Assembly: GCF_002192455.1 (NCBI RefSeq)
Contig: NZ_CP021744.1
Span: 8,022,501 to 8,086,500, forward strand
Reading direction: 5' to 3'
Length of the DNA: 64,000 nt
DNA from: Streptomyces albireticuli
Lineage (GTDB): Bacteria > Actinomycetota > Actinomycetes > Streptomycetales > Streptomycetaceae
The translations under genes and the position numbers were made by a program. A model generated the notes under the pieces. It had not been told where the DNA came from, made no database searches, and saw nothing but the letters and a program-made list of their open reading frames with translations. Of the stretch, positions 1 to 8,649 are shown piece by piece (the stretch's first letter is position 1; each line of letters begins with the position of its first letter).

Positions 1-29
1 GCCCTGCTGTGACCCGCCGAGGAGGACCA

Positions 30-1094
30 GTGGACCCCTACGACTTCACCATCCCCACCGGAACGGTCTTCCGGATCCCCGAGATCCGCTCCAGCCTCCC
101 GGAAGCCCGCCACCCCCGCTGCGCCGAGCTCGACGAGCGCGCCCACACCTTTTCCCGGCCCTACCTCATCGGCTACTTCGGCGACGAGGACCGAGCGGAC
201 CGCTTCCTCGCGCAAGGACACGCGCACTACGCCTGCCTCGGATACCCCCGCACACTCGAGGACCGGGCACAGGCCGTCGCCAACTCGATCCTGCCGGCGA
301 CACTCCTCGACGACACCTTCAGCAAACCCGGCCTCCAAGGCAACCTGACCGCCCTCAAGGAACACCACGCCCGCTGGAGCGCGGTATTCGCCGGTGAACG
401 CCCACCACCGGAAGCCGACGCGGCGTACCACTTCGTCTACGACTCCATCGAGGCGTGCGCGCCCTACGCATCCCCCGGTGTCGCCCGACGCCTGCGCGAG
501 GGCTGGCAGGACGCGGCGGACGCCTTCTTGGACGAGGCCGTCCACCGCCACCACAAGGACACAGCGGACCTCGGCACCTATGCCGAACGGCGCGTCAGGG
601 TCCACTTCCGCATGTGGGCATGTGCTCTCCTGGAATTCTCCCTCGGCATCGACCTGGGCCCCCTCGCCGGCCACCCGCTGATCCGGTCCGCCCAGCACCA
701 CGTCATCTGGCACCTGGCCCTGGCCAACGACTGCTACTCACTCGTCAAGGAACTCAGCGCCCAGGAATCGACGAACACGATCATCGAACTGATCCGGCAC
801 GACAAGCTCGACCTGCAAACCGCGGTCGACGAGGTTGTCGAGCTGGTTCACCGAACCGAGCAGGACTACCTGCGCGTCCGCGAGGAAATCCGCCGTGGCC
901 CACTCGGCGGCAATCCCGACGTCACCGCGTACATGGACGGACTCGGGTTCTTCATCACCGGGAACCTCCGCATCATGCAGAGCTCCAGCAGGTACCACGG
1001 TCTCGACCACGACGGCAGCCGGGTACTCCCCGGGCCGATGACCATCACGTACATGCCTACTGTCCACACACCGCGGGAAGAATTCCGCCCCTGA
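30..1094 (+). CDS. Class I terpene synthase (terpene cyclase)
   Basis: This 354-residue protein is a bacterial class I terpene cyclase, which ionises a prenyl diphosphate with bound magnesium and cyclises it in the cytoplasm. The aspartate-rich metal site is LLDDTF (D94, D95). The second metal site is the NSE-type motif NDCYSLVKE (N233, S237, E241), and the late Arg-Tyr pair typical of bacterial cyclases is R321-Y322. Length fits the family. I chose the GTG at 30 because GAGGAGG lies at 19-25 with four bases of spacing; an upstream in-frame GTG at 9 lacks such a site. The P450 gene starts about 100 bases downstream on the same strand, so the product is probably an oxidised terpene. Motifs are seen; sesqui- versus diterpene substrate cannot be told from the sequence. 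Confidence 0.9.
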   Translation: MDPYDFTIPTGTVFRIPEIRSSLPEARHPRCAELDERAHTFSRPYLIGYFGDEDRADRFLAQGHAHYACLGYPRTLEDRAQAVANSILPATLLDDTFSKPGLQGNLTALKEHHARWSAVFAGERPPPEADAAYHFVYDSIEACAPYASPGVARRLREGWQDAADAFLDEAVHRHHKDTADLGTYAERRVRVHFRMWACALLEFSLGIDLGPLAGHPLIRSAQHHVIWHLALANDCYSLVKELSAQESTNTIIELIRHDKLDLQTAVDEVVELVHRTEQDYLRVREEIRRGPLGGNPDVTAYMDGLGFFITGNLRIMQSSSRYHGLDHDGSRVLPGPMTITYMPTVHTPREEFRP

Positions 1095-1196
1095 CACCCA
1101 CGTCGTCAAAGACGACAACCGCAGGCAGGCGTGCTGGCCAGCGGTCGAACCGGCCAGCCCTCACCAAGGTATTCCGCTGATCCTCTGGGGGACGCA

Positions 1197-2558
1197 GTGA
1201 AAGAGCACAGCAGGGCACAGACCAGGCAGTGGCGGGCCGGGGAGGCACCTGGCGCCCTTCCACTTCTGGGGCACGGGCTCGCCCTGCGGCGCACCCCGCT
1301 GGCTTTCCTCAGCTCCCTGCCGGCCCGTGGCGACATCGTCCGGATCCGTCTCGGACCGTCAACCGCCTATGTGCTGTGCGCGCCGGAACTGGTGCACCAG
1401 ATCCTCGCGGCCCCTGAGATCTTCGACAAGGGCGGCCCGATCTTCGACCGGGCGCGCGAGACGATGGGCAATGGCATCGGCACCTCCCTGCGGCACGTCC
1501 ACCGCAGGCAACGCGCGCTGATGCAGCCCTCCTTCAGCAGCCAGCGCATCACCGGCTACTCCAAGGTGATGCACGAGGAGGTCCAGCGCGTGGTCACCTC
1601 CTGGTCCGACGGGTGCGCGATCGACGCGGCCGAGGTCTTCGGAGAGTTGGCGGCACGCGCCACGATCCGCACTCTGCTCGGCGCCCACCTCACCGAAAAG
1701 GAGATCACCGCCCTCATCCCGCATCTGGATCGGGCCTTCCATCTGGCCTACCGGCGTATGACGGCCCCTATCGCCGCTCTCACCCGGCTGCCCACTCCAT
1801 CCACCAGGGCGTTCTGGGAGAGCATCACCGCGATCCGTGCTCTGGCACAGGTGTGCATCAACCGCCACAGGCAGGAGGGGGGAAGCCCGGACTCTCTCAT
1901 CGCAGCTTTGGTCAGCACCACCACGGACGAACGGGCCTTCACCGACGAGGAACTCCTCGACCAGATCGTCACCCTCTTCTTCGCCGGGACCGAGTCCACC
2001 GGGGCGGCCCTGACCTGGACCTTCTACCACCTGGCGAACAACCCCGGTGCGGAGGAAGCCTTGCACCGGGAGGTCGATGACGTCCTGGGCGGGAAACCCG
2101 CATCCGTCTCCGATCTCCCCATGCTGGGTCAGGTCAACCGCTGCCTGACCGAATCGCTCCGCCTGACGCCACCGTCATGGCTGCTGTCCCGCACGGTCAC
2201 CTCTCCCGCCGAACTCGGCGGAGTGAAGCTTCCCGCCGGCACCACGGTGTTCTTCAGCCCGTACATCCTGCACCACCTGCCGGAAGTCTTCCCCGCCCCG
2301 GAAGACTACGAGCCCGACAGGTGGCTGCCGGAAAGGGCATCGCGCCGGCAGAAGGCGGCCCTGCTGCCCTTCGGCCACGGAGCCCGCAGGTGCATCGGCG
2401 ATACATTCGGCATGACCGAGGCCTCCCTCGCCCTCGCCACCATCGCCACACGATGGCGACTCGCCCCCGACTCGGACGCACCACCCGCACAGCAGGCCAT
2501 CGCCCTCACACTGAACCTCCGGACCTTTCCCGTCATCCCAGCCCGCCGGAAACACTGA
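1197..2558 (+). CDS. Cytochrome P450, probable terpene oxygenase
   Basis: A 453-residue cytochrome P450. It has the proline-rich start PGALPLLGHG, the I-helix oxygen-activation motif AGTEST (about 263-268), the K-helix ExxR as ESLR (319-322), and the haem loop FGHGARRCIG with the thiolate ligand C399. No membrane anchor is seen, so it should be a soluble enzyme fed by separate ferredoxin and reductase, neither of which is in this window. The start is the GTG at 1197 with GGGGGA just upstream; the frame opens earlier, but the conserved N terminus begins here. Its position directly after the terpene synthase suggests that it oxidises that terpene. The N terminus resembles actinomycete terpene P450s of the PtlI type, which is an impression from sequence rather than a database match. 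Confidence 0.9.
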   Translation: MKEHSRAQTRQWRAGEAPGALPLLGHGLALRRTPLAFLSSLPARGDIVRIRLGPSTAYVLCAPELVHQILAAPEIFDKGGPIFDRARETMGNGIGTSLRHVHRRQRALMQPSFSSQRITGYSKVMHEEVQRVVTSWSDGCAIDAAEVFGELAARATIRTLLGAHLTEKEITALIPHLDRAFHLAYRRMTAPIAALTRLPTPSTRAFWESITAIRALAQVCINRHRQEGGSPDSLIAALVSTTTDERAFTDEELLDQIVTLFFAGTESTGAALTWTFYHLANNPGAEEALHREVDDVLGGKPASVSDLPMLGQVNRCLTESLRLTPPSWLLSRTVTSPAELGGVKLPAGTTVFFSPYILHHLPEVFPAPEDYEPDRWLPERASRRQKAALLPFGHGARRCIGDTFGMTEASLALATIATRWRLAPDSDAPPAQQAIALTLNLRTFPVIPARRKH

Positions 2559-3906
2559 GCCCCGGAACGGCGGCTCGGCTCCTTGACAGCGGTGGGCTCC
2601 GATTCGGAGAGTGACCTTCTGGGAGCCTCGTAGAACCCGTCTTTCAACCCGACGAGGGTGGAAAGACTGAGGTATGAGCATGGAGAGATGGGCCGACGTG
2701 CCTGATGGTTGTGACATGCCGCTGACGGTGTAACGATGCCTTTGGTCTGTTCAGGCGGGTCGTCCTCCTCGGTGGTGGCTGGATGTTCGGCAACGCTTCC
2801 TTGCCGTCTGGGCCGCCACCGTCCTGCCCCGGGTCCGCTGAACCTGTCACAAACACCCCGGCCGGCCCCGTCGGAGAAGGCCGCTGCACCGCGGTCTTCG
2901 TCACCGGCGCGCGCATCGCCGCCCTGACCACCGTCCTCGCCAGCCGCGGAGACCAAGGCTTCACCAGCGCGGCTCGCGACAGCGCCGAGAGCTGAGCACA
3001 GGGCCGGCCGCTGACATGCCGGGAATGCGGGTGACCGCGATGGTGTCCGGCTTCCCGAGTGGACCATCAGGCTCCGGTCTGGTTGGGCGCCGGAGGAGGG
3101 GTGGGGAGGAGGGCGGGGTGTGCCAGGCGCAGTCGGCGGCGCGGCAGCCGCACCACGCCCTGGGGCGCGGCCCGCCGCCCGCGCGGATGTGGGCCAGGTG
3201 GGTGTTGACGTGCCCGACCGCGGCCTTGCGCCCCGCGGCCGTACTGGGGGAGCGCTGATCAGGGCAGGCCGGGCGGGAGCAGGAAAGCCGGACCGTGCCG
3301 GCGGAGGACGGCTGTCAGGATCCAGGCGCACCGTCCATACCCGCCCCGCGACGAGCTCCTCCTGCGTACCGGCCTCCACCGCCATGCGCGAACTCCCATC
3401 CCTTGTTTGATCCGTTGCCCAGCGGTCCCCATCATCGGGGATCCGGCCGGGCAACCTCCGGGGGAAACGGATCTCGAGCCCGGCACGCCCGCGAAAAGGG
3501 CCAGGTCACCCACGGGGACATCAGACCGGGTGGCACTGATGGGTGATCGGCCTGAGCGTTCCGTCGTTGTCGTACGTGAGGCCCGCTGCTCCGGCACGGT
3601 CCTCCGGCCGTGATCTGAAGGCTCTCTCGGCGAGGGCAGGCTCATGGCCGCGAATGCACACACGAGGCCCGTCCCCTGGAAGGGACCCCCTGGGGGGCGG
3701 GTCTGTTCTCGACACTGCTGTCTTCTGTCGCCTGAAGTGCGTGCGACTGTGGTGGTGCGGGCTCGGTGGGACTTCGGCGGACACGTCGTTGGTCAGTCGT
3801 CCCGGGGGTGGGACTCGTTTGGGTGAGGGCAGGGCGGAACCCCTTGTTCCGTGGCCCCCGTGGGCAGATCGTGCGGGGCCGGATCCTTCTTCACAGGGAG
3901 AAGCTC
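2559..3906 (+). other. Long stretch without a supportable gene
   Basis: About 1.3 kb follow the P450. Open frames exist on both strands, but none carries a recognisable motif, good ribosome site or family-like composition. G/C-rich short inverted repeats are common (for example around 3660-3700). The last bases before 3907 carry an AGGGAG ribosome site for the next gene. The stretch may be a decayed insertion or gene remnant, but I could not identify one. Confidence 0.4.
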
Positions 3907-4119
3907 ATGACATCGATCGATTCCGACCGTCGTGCCACGCCCGTCACTCAGGCCGACGGAACCGGGGCCGGAGGCAGCACGGCCACCCTCACCCCGATCG
4001 CCGAGCAGGCATCCCCCCAGCTCCTGGGGCTCGTCACCGGACTGCTGAACAGCCTGCTGGGCGGTCTCTCGGACCGCAATGCGAAGACCGACGTGACCCC
4101 GGTGCGCTGGGACCGTTGA
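3907..4119 (+). CDS. N-terminal half of a peptidase-S74-like (tail-fibre chaperone) protein
   Basis: This 70-residue frame starts at ATG 3907 with AGGGAG at a good distance. It ends with SDRNAKTDVTPVRWDR, which looks like the opening of an intramolecular chaperone (peptidase S74) domain, where the Ser-Asp pair is the autocleavage site. The rest of that domain (HQVLEEVLRLPVSTWRY and onward) lies 146 bases downstream in a different frame. The frame therefore stops just where the family's domain should continue. Either the gene was broken by an insertion, or the two parts are made separately. In the family the domain sits at the C terminus of phage tail fibres and related surface proteins and assists trimerisation. 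The N-terminal 50 residues are low complexity and unrecognised. Confidence 0.5.
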   Translation: MTSIDSDRRATPVTQADGTGAGGSTATLTPIAEQASPQLLGLVTGLLNSLLGGLSDRNAKTDVTPVRWDR

Positions 4120-4131
4120 TCATCGCCTGGT

Positions 4132-4164
4132 GGCGTGCTGCCCGCAGAGCGCGGGCGGCACGCC
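4132..4164 (+). terminator. Strong hairpin inside the broken S74 gene
   Basis: Two 14-base arms (4132-4145 and 4151-4164), complementary apart from one T-G wobble, flank a five-base loop. The hairpin lies 12 bases after the stop codon of the N-terminal S74 frame. It could terminate transcription or be the core of a small inserted palindromic element. There is no T-run, so factor-independent termination is not assured. Confidence 0.5.
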
Positions 4165-4262
4165 GTGATCCCCTGACCCGCGCGCAGGTCCTCGCCGGCC
4201 CGGCGGGTCTGGCCTCTGCCGCGACGGCGGCCACGACCGGCCCCGCCGAGGCCGTCAACGGC

Positions 4263-4562
4263 CACCAGGTCCTGGAGGAAGTCCTCCGGCTGCCGGTCAG
4301 TACCTGGCGCTACCACTGGGACCCGCCGGATGTCCGGCATCTCGGCCCGATGGCGCAGGACTGGCACGCGGCCTTCGGGCTCGGCGACAACGACGTCACC
4401 ATCTCCGCCACCGACACCAACGGCGTCGCCCTCGTCTGTATCCAGGCCCTCCACCGCCGCATCGAAGACCTCACCGCCCAGGTCGAGACGCTGCGGGAAC
4501 AGGTCGGCCGCCTGGACCGGCCACCCCTGGCCGAGACGGCCGAAAGGCGGTCACAGCCGTAG
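4263..4562 (+). pseudogene. C-terminal remainder of a peptidase-S74-like domain
   Basis: The frame encodes HQVLEEVLRLPVSTWRY, then RHLGPMAQDWHAAFGLG, then a coiled-coil tail (ALHRRIEDLTAQVETLREQ). This is the typical order of actinomycete S74 domains: a beta region with HLGPMAQDW, a DTNGVALVCIQAL helix, and a heptad tail. It fits onto the protein ending at 4119 with no residues missing, but is separated from it by 146 bases, which is not a multiple of three. No start codon with a ribosome site precedes it in this frame. I therefore treat it as the orphaned second half of the gene. The frame stays open upstream through the inserted bases, so a frameshifted fusion with a basic 48-residue insert is the alternative. 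Confidence 0.55.
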
Positions 4563-4677
4563 AGACGGCGGATCCACCTGCCCCTGCTCACCGTTATCCC
4601 GGCGAGGGCCGCTCCTCTGAGTTGCCCGCACCGGGAGCAAGGGGGGGCGGCCACGGGCCAACGTGCACGTGATCACG

Positions 4678-5070
4678 ATGAAGGCATTGATGACGAGTCT
4701 GCTGCCGGATGAAGCGCGGCGAGGGGCGACCGGGGTGGCGTCACGGTTCCGGGGCGATCTTTTCGACTGCCTGACTGCGCGCGGGGACGAGCTGTTCGAG
4801 CTGACGGATGCGTTGCTGTGTGCGGACGGGCCGGTGAGGACGCCGGTGGATCTGACGCTGGTGGCTGAGCACCGGCGTGGGCAGGGCGCCATGTACGACG
4901 CGCTGAACAACGGGAACGTCGACGTCCCCCGGCTGCGTCAGGTGCTGGCCGGCCTGCCCATGCCGCAGGCCGGCGACGGGCGTCTGGTCCTCGCGGTCGA
5001 CATCAGTCACTGGCCCCGCCCCGACGCCCCGACCAGCTCAGAACCGCATTCTGAAATGATCAGTAATTAG
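4678..5070 (+). pseudogene. Truncated IS transposase (N-terminal part only)
   Basis: The frame gives a protein beginning MKALMTSLLPDEARRG and containing LFELTDALLCADGPVRTPVD, HRRGQGAMYDALN and GRLVLAVDISHWPRPDAPTS. I recognise this as the N-terminal region of a Streptomyces insertion-sequence transposase, where the DVSHW segment carries the first catalytic acid. Full proteins of this kind are several hundred residues long. Here the match ends at DAPTS, followed by about ten unrelated residues and a stop, so more than half including the remaining catalytic residues is missing. It is a dead fragment. Its right end (about 5040) marks an old deletion or recombination point. Confidence 0.75.
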
Positions 5071-5261
5071 CTGCTTGGGCTAACTGCCGTGCCGTCTACT
5101 TGCTGCGACTCCACCGCCCTTCCCGGCACCAGGACGGCAAGGGTGCTGCGCGCTTCACGCCGCATCGTGCGGCGCCGAGCAAAGGTCGCAGTAAGAGCGA
5201 GGATCGAGACCGTGCTCCCGTAGAACACGGCAGCAATCGCGGAGATGAGCCCGATCGTCAT
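5067..5261 (-). CDS. Small single-pass membrane protein of unknown function
   Basis: A 64-residue protein, MTIGLISAIAAVFYGSTVSI and onward, has one hydrophobic segment (about 3-26) followed by a basic stretch ARRRTMRREAR, so the C terminus should face the cytoplasm by the positive-inside rule. I placed the start at the ATG 5261, with AAAGGTG about eight bases upstream. Short actinomycete membrane proteins of this plan (hydrophobic helix, then Arg-rich tail) are common and mostly uncharacterised. Its end meets the truncated transposase coming from the other strand. No function is assigned. Confidence 0.5.
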   Translation of the reverse strand: MTIGLISAIAAVFYGSTVSILALTATFARRRTMRREARSTLAVLVPGRAVESQQVDGTAVSPSS

Positions 5262-5451
5262 CGGGCACGCACCTTTCTTCCCCCCCCCGTTCGGCCTACC
5301 CGGCTCACCAGCCCGAGCGGGCGTTGATGCGTTTCCTCTCCACCATACGCGCGTCGCCAACTCCCCCTGCTTTCCAGCTCATCACTGTCCGGTAACCACC
5401 TATGGCTACGGTCCGCGTACCAGGGTGTCCACACCGCCGGGGTCGCCTCAG

Positions 5452-5483
5452 CCGGAGGCCGCCCCCGCGGGGGCGGCCTCCGG
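5452..5483. terminator. Perfect 32-base G/C palindrome, probable terminator
   Basis: Two exactly complementary 16-base arms meet without a loop (5452-5467 and 5468-5483). It lies about 160 bases past the stop of the minus-strand FAD gene that ends at 5644, where a transcription stop is expected. Streptomyces terminators often lack a clear T-run, so this is likely but unproved. Confidence 0.65.
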
Positions 5484-5643
5484 CTGATCCCTCCAACCAC
5501 CCGGGGCAGCAGTCGGCCCCGGGCCACCGCCGAGATGGGCGACGCTTCGTTGTCGTCAGGACCATGGTGGAACCAGGGCGACCGGATGCGCGACCTACGC
5601 CGAGCGGATCGCCACGGCCGCCGTGCGGGGGCCGGCCCCGCAG

Positions 5644-7017
5644 TCAGGGCTGACTGCGGCGTTGTGGCTTTCGTCGCGCTGCGCTTCGGCACACCCGTAT
5701 GAGGTGGCGGGGATGGGCGAGAAGGAGAGGGCTGGCGAGCATATTGCTGACGCGGGCGATGTCTTGGAACATGCGGGGATCCTGTGGGACGAGCCGTTGC
5801 CACTGGTCCAGGTACCAGTGGGCTGTCCGGTGAGGGAGGGAGCGGGGCGGTTCGGGCTGCCAGTGCAGGTCGGGGAGGGTGGACATGTGCCAGGGCCAGG
5901 TGGTGATGCGGGCCGCGCGGCGTTGGAAGGAGGGGGCCAGGCCGTCGAGATCCTGCGGGCGGTCGGACAGCAACTCCCCTAGGGTAAGGGCCTGTTGGGC
6001 GGCCACCGTCATGCCCTGGGCGTAGACGGGATTGAAGGCGCAGACCGCGTCGCCGAGTGCGAGGAGGCATTCGGGCCAGAGGCGGAGGCGGTGGTAGTGG
6101 AGGCGGCGGCCAGCGGTGCGGGCGTAGCGGACGGGTGGGCCGAGGGGTTCGAGGTTCGCGAGGACCTTGTGCAGGTCGCCGGTGAGGGTGGCGGTGAAGG
6201 CGTCGAATCCGGCCGGGTCGGTGGGTGGGTGGTGGCCGCCCACGCCCTGCAGGGTGACGATGAGCTGGTCATTCTCGACTCGGATGACGAAGCAGCCGTG
6301 CGGGGAGTGGGGGGCGTACGGGGGCTGGAAGACGGCCGACCAGTCCGGGGCTTGGCCGACGGGGAGGCGGTAGGCGCGGGTGGCGTAGCCGACGTGGGCA
6401 TCGACGACGGTTTCGGCGGGGCGGGGCAGGCCGAGGGCCGCGAGCCAGTCGGGGAGGTGGGAGGTGCGGCCGGAAGTGTCCACCACCAGGGTGGCGGAGA
6501 GGTGCCGTACCGCGCCGGGGTTGCGGCCGCGGATCAGGTGGACGCCGGTCACCCGGTGCTGATAGCGGTACCGTTCGGTGGTCAGGCCGGTGACAGTGAC
6601 GCCCTCCTCAATGCGGATACGGGCGTCCGCCGCGAGGACCCGTTCGCGGATCACCGCTTCGAGCAGGGGGCGGCTGACCGGCTGGATGAGGATGCCGGAG
6701 GTGCGGGGCGGTGGAGTGCCGTAGGGGAGGTGGAGCTGCCCCTGGGCGCAGAAGTCCACCGGGGGTGCGCCAGCCGCCCGCAGGTCGTCGCCGATGCCGG
6801 GCAGGAGCCGTTCGAGGGTGAGCAGCCCGCCGGCCTGGAGGGCGTGGGCGTGCCGGCCCTGGGGCACACCCGGGCGGGGGCTCGGGCGGGCCGGGAGGCG
6901 GTCGCGTTCCAGGACGGTGACGGTGGTGAAGTTCGGGCCGAGGACGCGGGCGGTGAGCAGGCCGGCGATGCCGGCGCCGATGACGAGGGCGTGTTCGTGC
7001 TGCCGGGTCCGGCCCAC
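5644..7017 (-). CDS. FAD-dependent oxidoreductase/monooxygenase
   Basis: A 457-residue flavoprotein. The Rossmann FAD motif is VIGAGIAGLLTARVLG near residue 12, the next acidic position is LERDRL, and the second FAD motif is LGDAVCAFNPVYAQGM (about 330-345), as in squalene-epoxidase-like and PHBH-fold monooxygenases. It probably uses FAD and NAD(P)H to oxygenate a hydrophobic substrate. The start is GTG 7017, with a G-rich site about ten bases upstream. It is the last gene of a minus-strand group after a membrane protein and a small secreted peptide. A possible link with the terpene genes at 0-2.6 kb is only a guess, since those run on the other strand. Confidence 0.8.
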   Translation of the reverse strand: MGRTRQHEHALVIGAGIAGLLTARVLGPNFTTVTVLERDRLPARPSPRPGVPQGRHAHALQAGGLLTLERLLPGIGDDLRAAGAPPVDFCAQGQLHLPYGTPPPRTSGILIQPVSRPLLEAVIRERVLAADARIRIEEGVTVTGLTTERYRYQHRVTGVHLIRGRNPGAVRHLSATLVVDTSGRTSHLPDWLAALGLPRPAETVVDAHVGYATRAYRLPVGQAPDWSAVFQPPYAPHSPHGCFVIRVENDQLIVTLQGVGGHHPPTDPAGFDAFTATLTGDLHKVLANLEPLGPPVRYARTAGRRLHYHRLRLWPECLLALGDAVCAFNPVYAQGMTVAAQQALTLGELLSDRPQDLDGLAPSFQRRAARITTWPWHMSTLPDLHWQPEPPRSLPHRTAHWYLDQWQRLVPQDPRMFQDIARVSNMLASPLLLAHPRHLIRVCRSAARRKPQRRSQP

Positions 7018-7078
7018 GGTCGTCAGCCCCTTTCCCCCTTCGGCTCGTTATCGGGCGAGGAATGCGAAGATCATCCGC

Positions 7079-7864
7079 TCAGTCCTTTTGTCGGGCGGTG
7101 TCTTCCTGCATCGCCGAGGCGGTCGGCGGCTGCGATCGGAGCATGCAGATCCCCGCAGTGACCACCCAGACGCAGAACAGGGCCGTCGGCGAGAAGTTGA
7201 GCAGCGAGACCGGGCGCAGCGGGCCGCTGTTGACCATGAACGTGAGGAAGAGCGCGGCGTTGGGCACCGCCAGTACCAGTGCGCTGGTACCCAGCCACCG
7301 GGGAAGGACGTCGGCACGCCTGATCGCCAGTCCCGCGCCTACCAGGAATAGGGCGATGCACGGGAACAGGAAAAGAAAGATGGCGACATCGACGTAGTAC
7401 AGCGCGGCGATGATCGTCGTATTGCCGGGATCCTCTTTGATCCAGAACGCGATCGCTCCCCAGATCGTGTAGGTGAGGAAGGTCAGTACGACGACGCACA
7501 CCATGGCCCAGCCGGTCAGCCTGGTGAGCGTCCGGGACCGGCCTGGCCCGCGCAGCAGTTCCAGCAGGCCGGCAGCGAACCACAGGTAGAACAGGAACAG
7601 GATGCCGGTCAGGACCTGCAGCTTCGTGACCACGGGGCTGTTCTGGTAGAACGCGAAGATCTCCCCGGGGGTGTCGTCGACGTAGGGGAAGAACTTAGGG
7701 AACTTCCCGCTGAGGTAGAACGGGATGGCCGCGGCCGGGCTGGAGAGGATCCCGGCCCATGCCGCCAGCCGGACCTGTCGGTAGTCGTCGGCGTGTCCCG
7801 GGGGCTGGGCCTCGTGGGTGCCCATGCCGCTGTGGTGTACGGCGGGAACGTCTCGGCTGGTCAT
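7079..7864 (-). CDS. Multi-pass membrane protein of unknown function
   Basis: A 261-residue protein with about six hydrophobic helices, including AAWAGILSSPAAAIPFYLSG, VLTGILFLFYLWFAAGLLEL, AMVCVVVLTFLTYTIWGAIA, AIFLFLFPCIALFLVGAGLA and FCVWVVTAGICML. The N terminus is hydrophilic and His-rich. The ATG at 7864 overlaps the TGA of the upstream small secreted-peptide gene as ATGA, which fixes this start and implies translational coupling. I do not recognise the family. The coupling suggests that it handles, anchors or is affected by the peptide. Confidence 0.7.
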   Translation of the reverse strand: MTSRDVPAVHHSGMGTHEAQPPGHADDYRQVRLAAWAGILSSPAAAIPFYLSGKFPKFFPYVDDTPGEIFAFYQNSPVVTKLQVLTGILFLFYLWFAAGLLELLRGPGRSRTLTRLTGWAMVCVVVLTFLTYTIWGAIAFWIKEDPGNTTIIAALYYVDVAIFLFLFPCIALFLVGAGLAIRRADVLPRWLGTSALVLAVPNAALFLTFMVNSGPLRPVSLLNFSPTALFCVWVVTAGICMLRSQPPTASAMQEDTARQKD

Positions 7865-8040
7865 TTCGAGCCTGTGCACTGGCTGTAGCCATGGACCACG
7901 CTCGTGGAGGGGGCGTACGTACCGTATTCACAGGTGTACTGGGGGGCGGCAGCATGAGCCTGTGGGGCGGTGAGGGCCAGGCCGGCGATACCGAGGCTGA
8001 TTGCTCCTGCGGTGGCGGCGATGCGTTGTGGGGTGTGCAC
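7861..8040 (-). CDS. Small secreted peptide with two cysteines
   Basis: A short reading frame of 59 residues starts at GTG 8040. AAGGGAG lies about eight bases upstream, a strong ribosome site. The protein begins MHTPQRIAATAGAISLGIAG and continues LALTAPQAHA, a clear Sec signal peptide (basic start, hydrophobic core, AHA before the cut). The remaining roughly 29 residues, AAPQYTCEYGTYAPSTSVV and a tail ending HGYSQCTGSK, contain exactly two Cys, which could form one disulfide outside the cell. Its TGA overlaps the ATG of the downstream membrane-protein gene. I do not recognise the mature peptide. It could be a signal, an antimicrobial or a structural peptide. Confidence 0.75.
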   Translation of the reverse strand: MHTPQRIAATAGAISLGIAGLALTAPQAHAAAPQYTCEYGTYAPSTSVVHGYSQCTGSK

Positions 8041-8649
8041 GGCTGTCGCTCCCTTCCGATGCTGGTGAGTGACCGAGGCCGCGACGTTCCAGCACGGTGG
8101 TTGACGCTCCGGCCTTTAGTTGGAGCACTTCAGCAGACCGCAGCCTGTCAACCTGCAACAGTGGGTGCGTAGATTTTTCACTCTTTTGAGGTATTAAGTT
8201 CGAAGGTCGCAAGGGCTGTACCCATGCCGTCAACTATTGGCGGCTTGTCCTCACCTCAGCGACACACAGCACCCGCGAGTCTCTCCCAAGCAACTCCCTC
8301 AGCCTGCCTCGCAGAGCGTCACAGATCAGGGGGATTGGAGGGTGTCTGAAGGTCATTGATGCGCTCGCGTACTGGTTGCGGGCCGGCTGTGCCTGGCGGT
8401 TGCTTCCGCATGACTTCCCGCCGTGGCAGACGGTGCACGTCAGCGCTCAGGCTGGATCGCAAACAAGTGCGACCGCATGCGCATCCAATGCGACTGCCCG
8501 TTGGCCACGTGATCAGCGTTTGTCACGAGGGTGAATCCCGCGGATTGATCACGACTCGATACGCACCCTAGCTGCCAGGTTGGTGCAGGTCGGGCAGGTG
8601 TTGGTCCAGGCGCCCAGTTGACACTGCCCGCCATGGTGGTGAGTTCTGC
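8041..8649. other. Intergenic region with an IS5-type fragment
   Basis: No complete gene is seen here. The first part must hold the promoter of the minus-strand secreted-peptide operon; A/T-richer sequence occurs around 8170-8205. A transposase fragment lies at 8349-8439. An 8-base inverted repeat (8508-8515 and 8546-8553, CGTGATCA with its complement) surrounds a 30-base loop and may be a weak regulator site or chance. Confidence 0.45.
8349..8439 (+). pseudogene. IS5-family transposase N-terminal fragment
   Basis: Reading from 8349 gives KVIDALAYWLRAGCAWRLLP followed by HDFPPWQTVH. This is the highly conserved start of IS5-group (DUF4096-type) transposases (ALxYWLRxGCxWRxLPxDFPPWQTV). Nothing upstream or downstream continues it, so only about 30 codons remain. 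It is a scar of an old insertion between the secreted-peptide operon and the AveC-like gene. Confidence 0.7.

Noticed and set aside
2306..3454. 382-codon minus-strand frame after the P450
   Set aside because: It begins in low-complexity Pro/Arg sequence and ends inside the P450 gene on the other strand; no domain is visible.
5452..5483. Perfect palindrome as a possible replication or attachment site
   Set aside because: It lies just past a convergent gene end, has no flanking repeats or integrase, and is best explained as a terminator.
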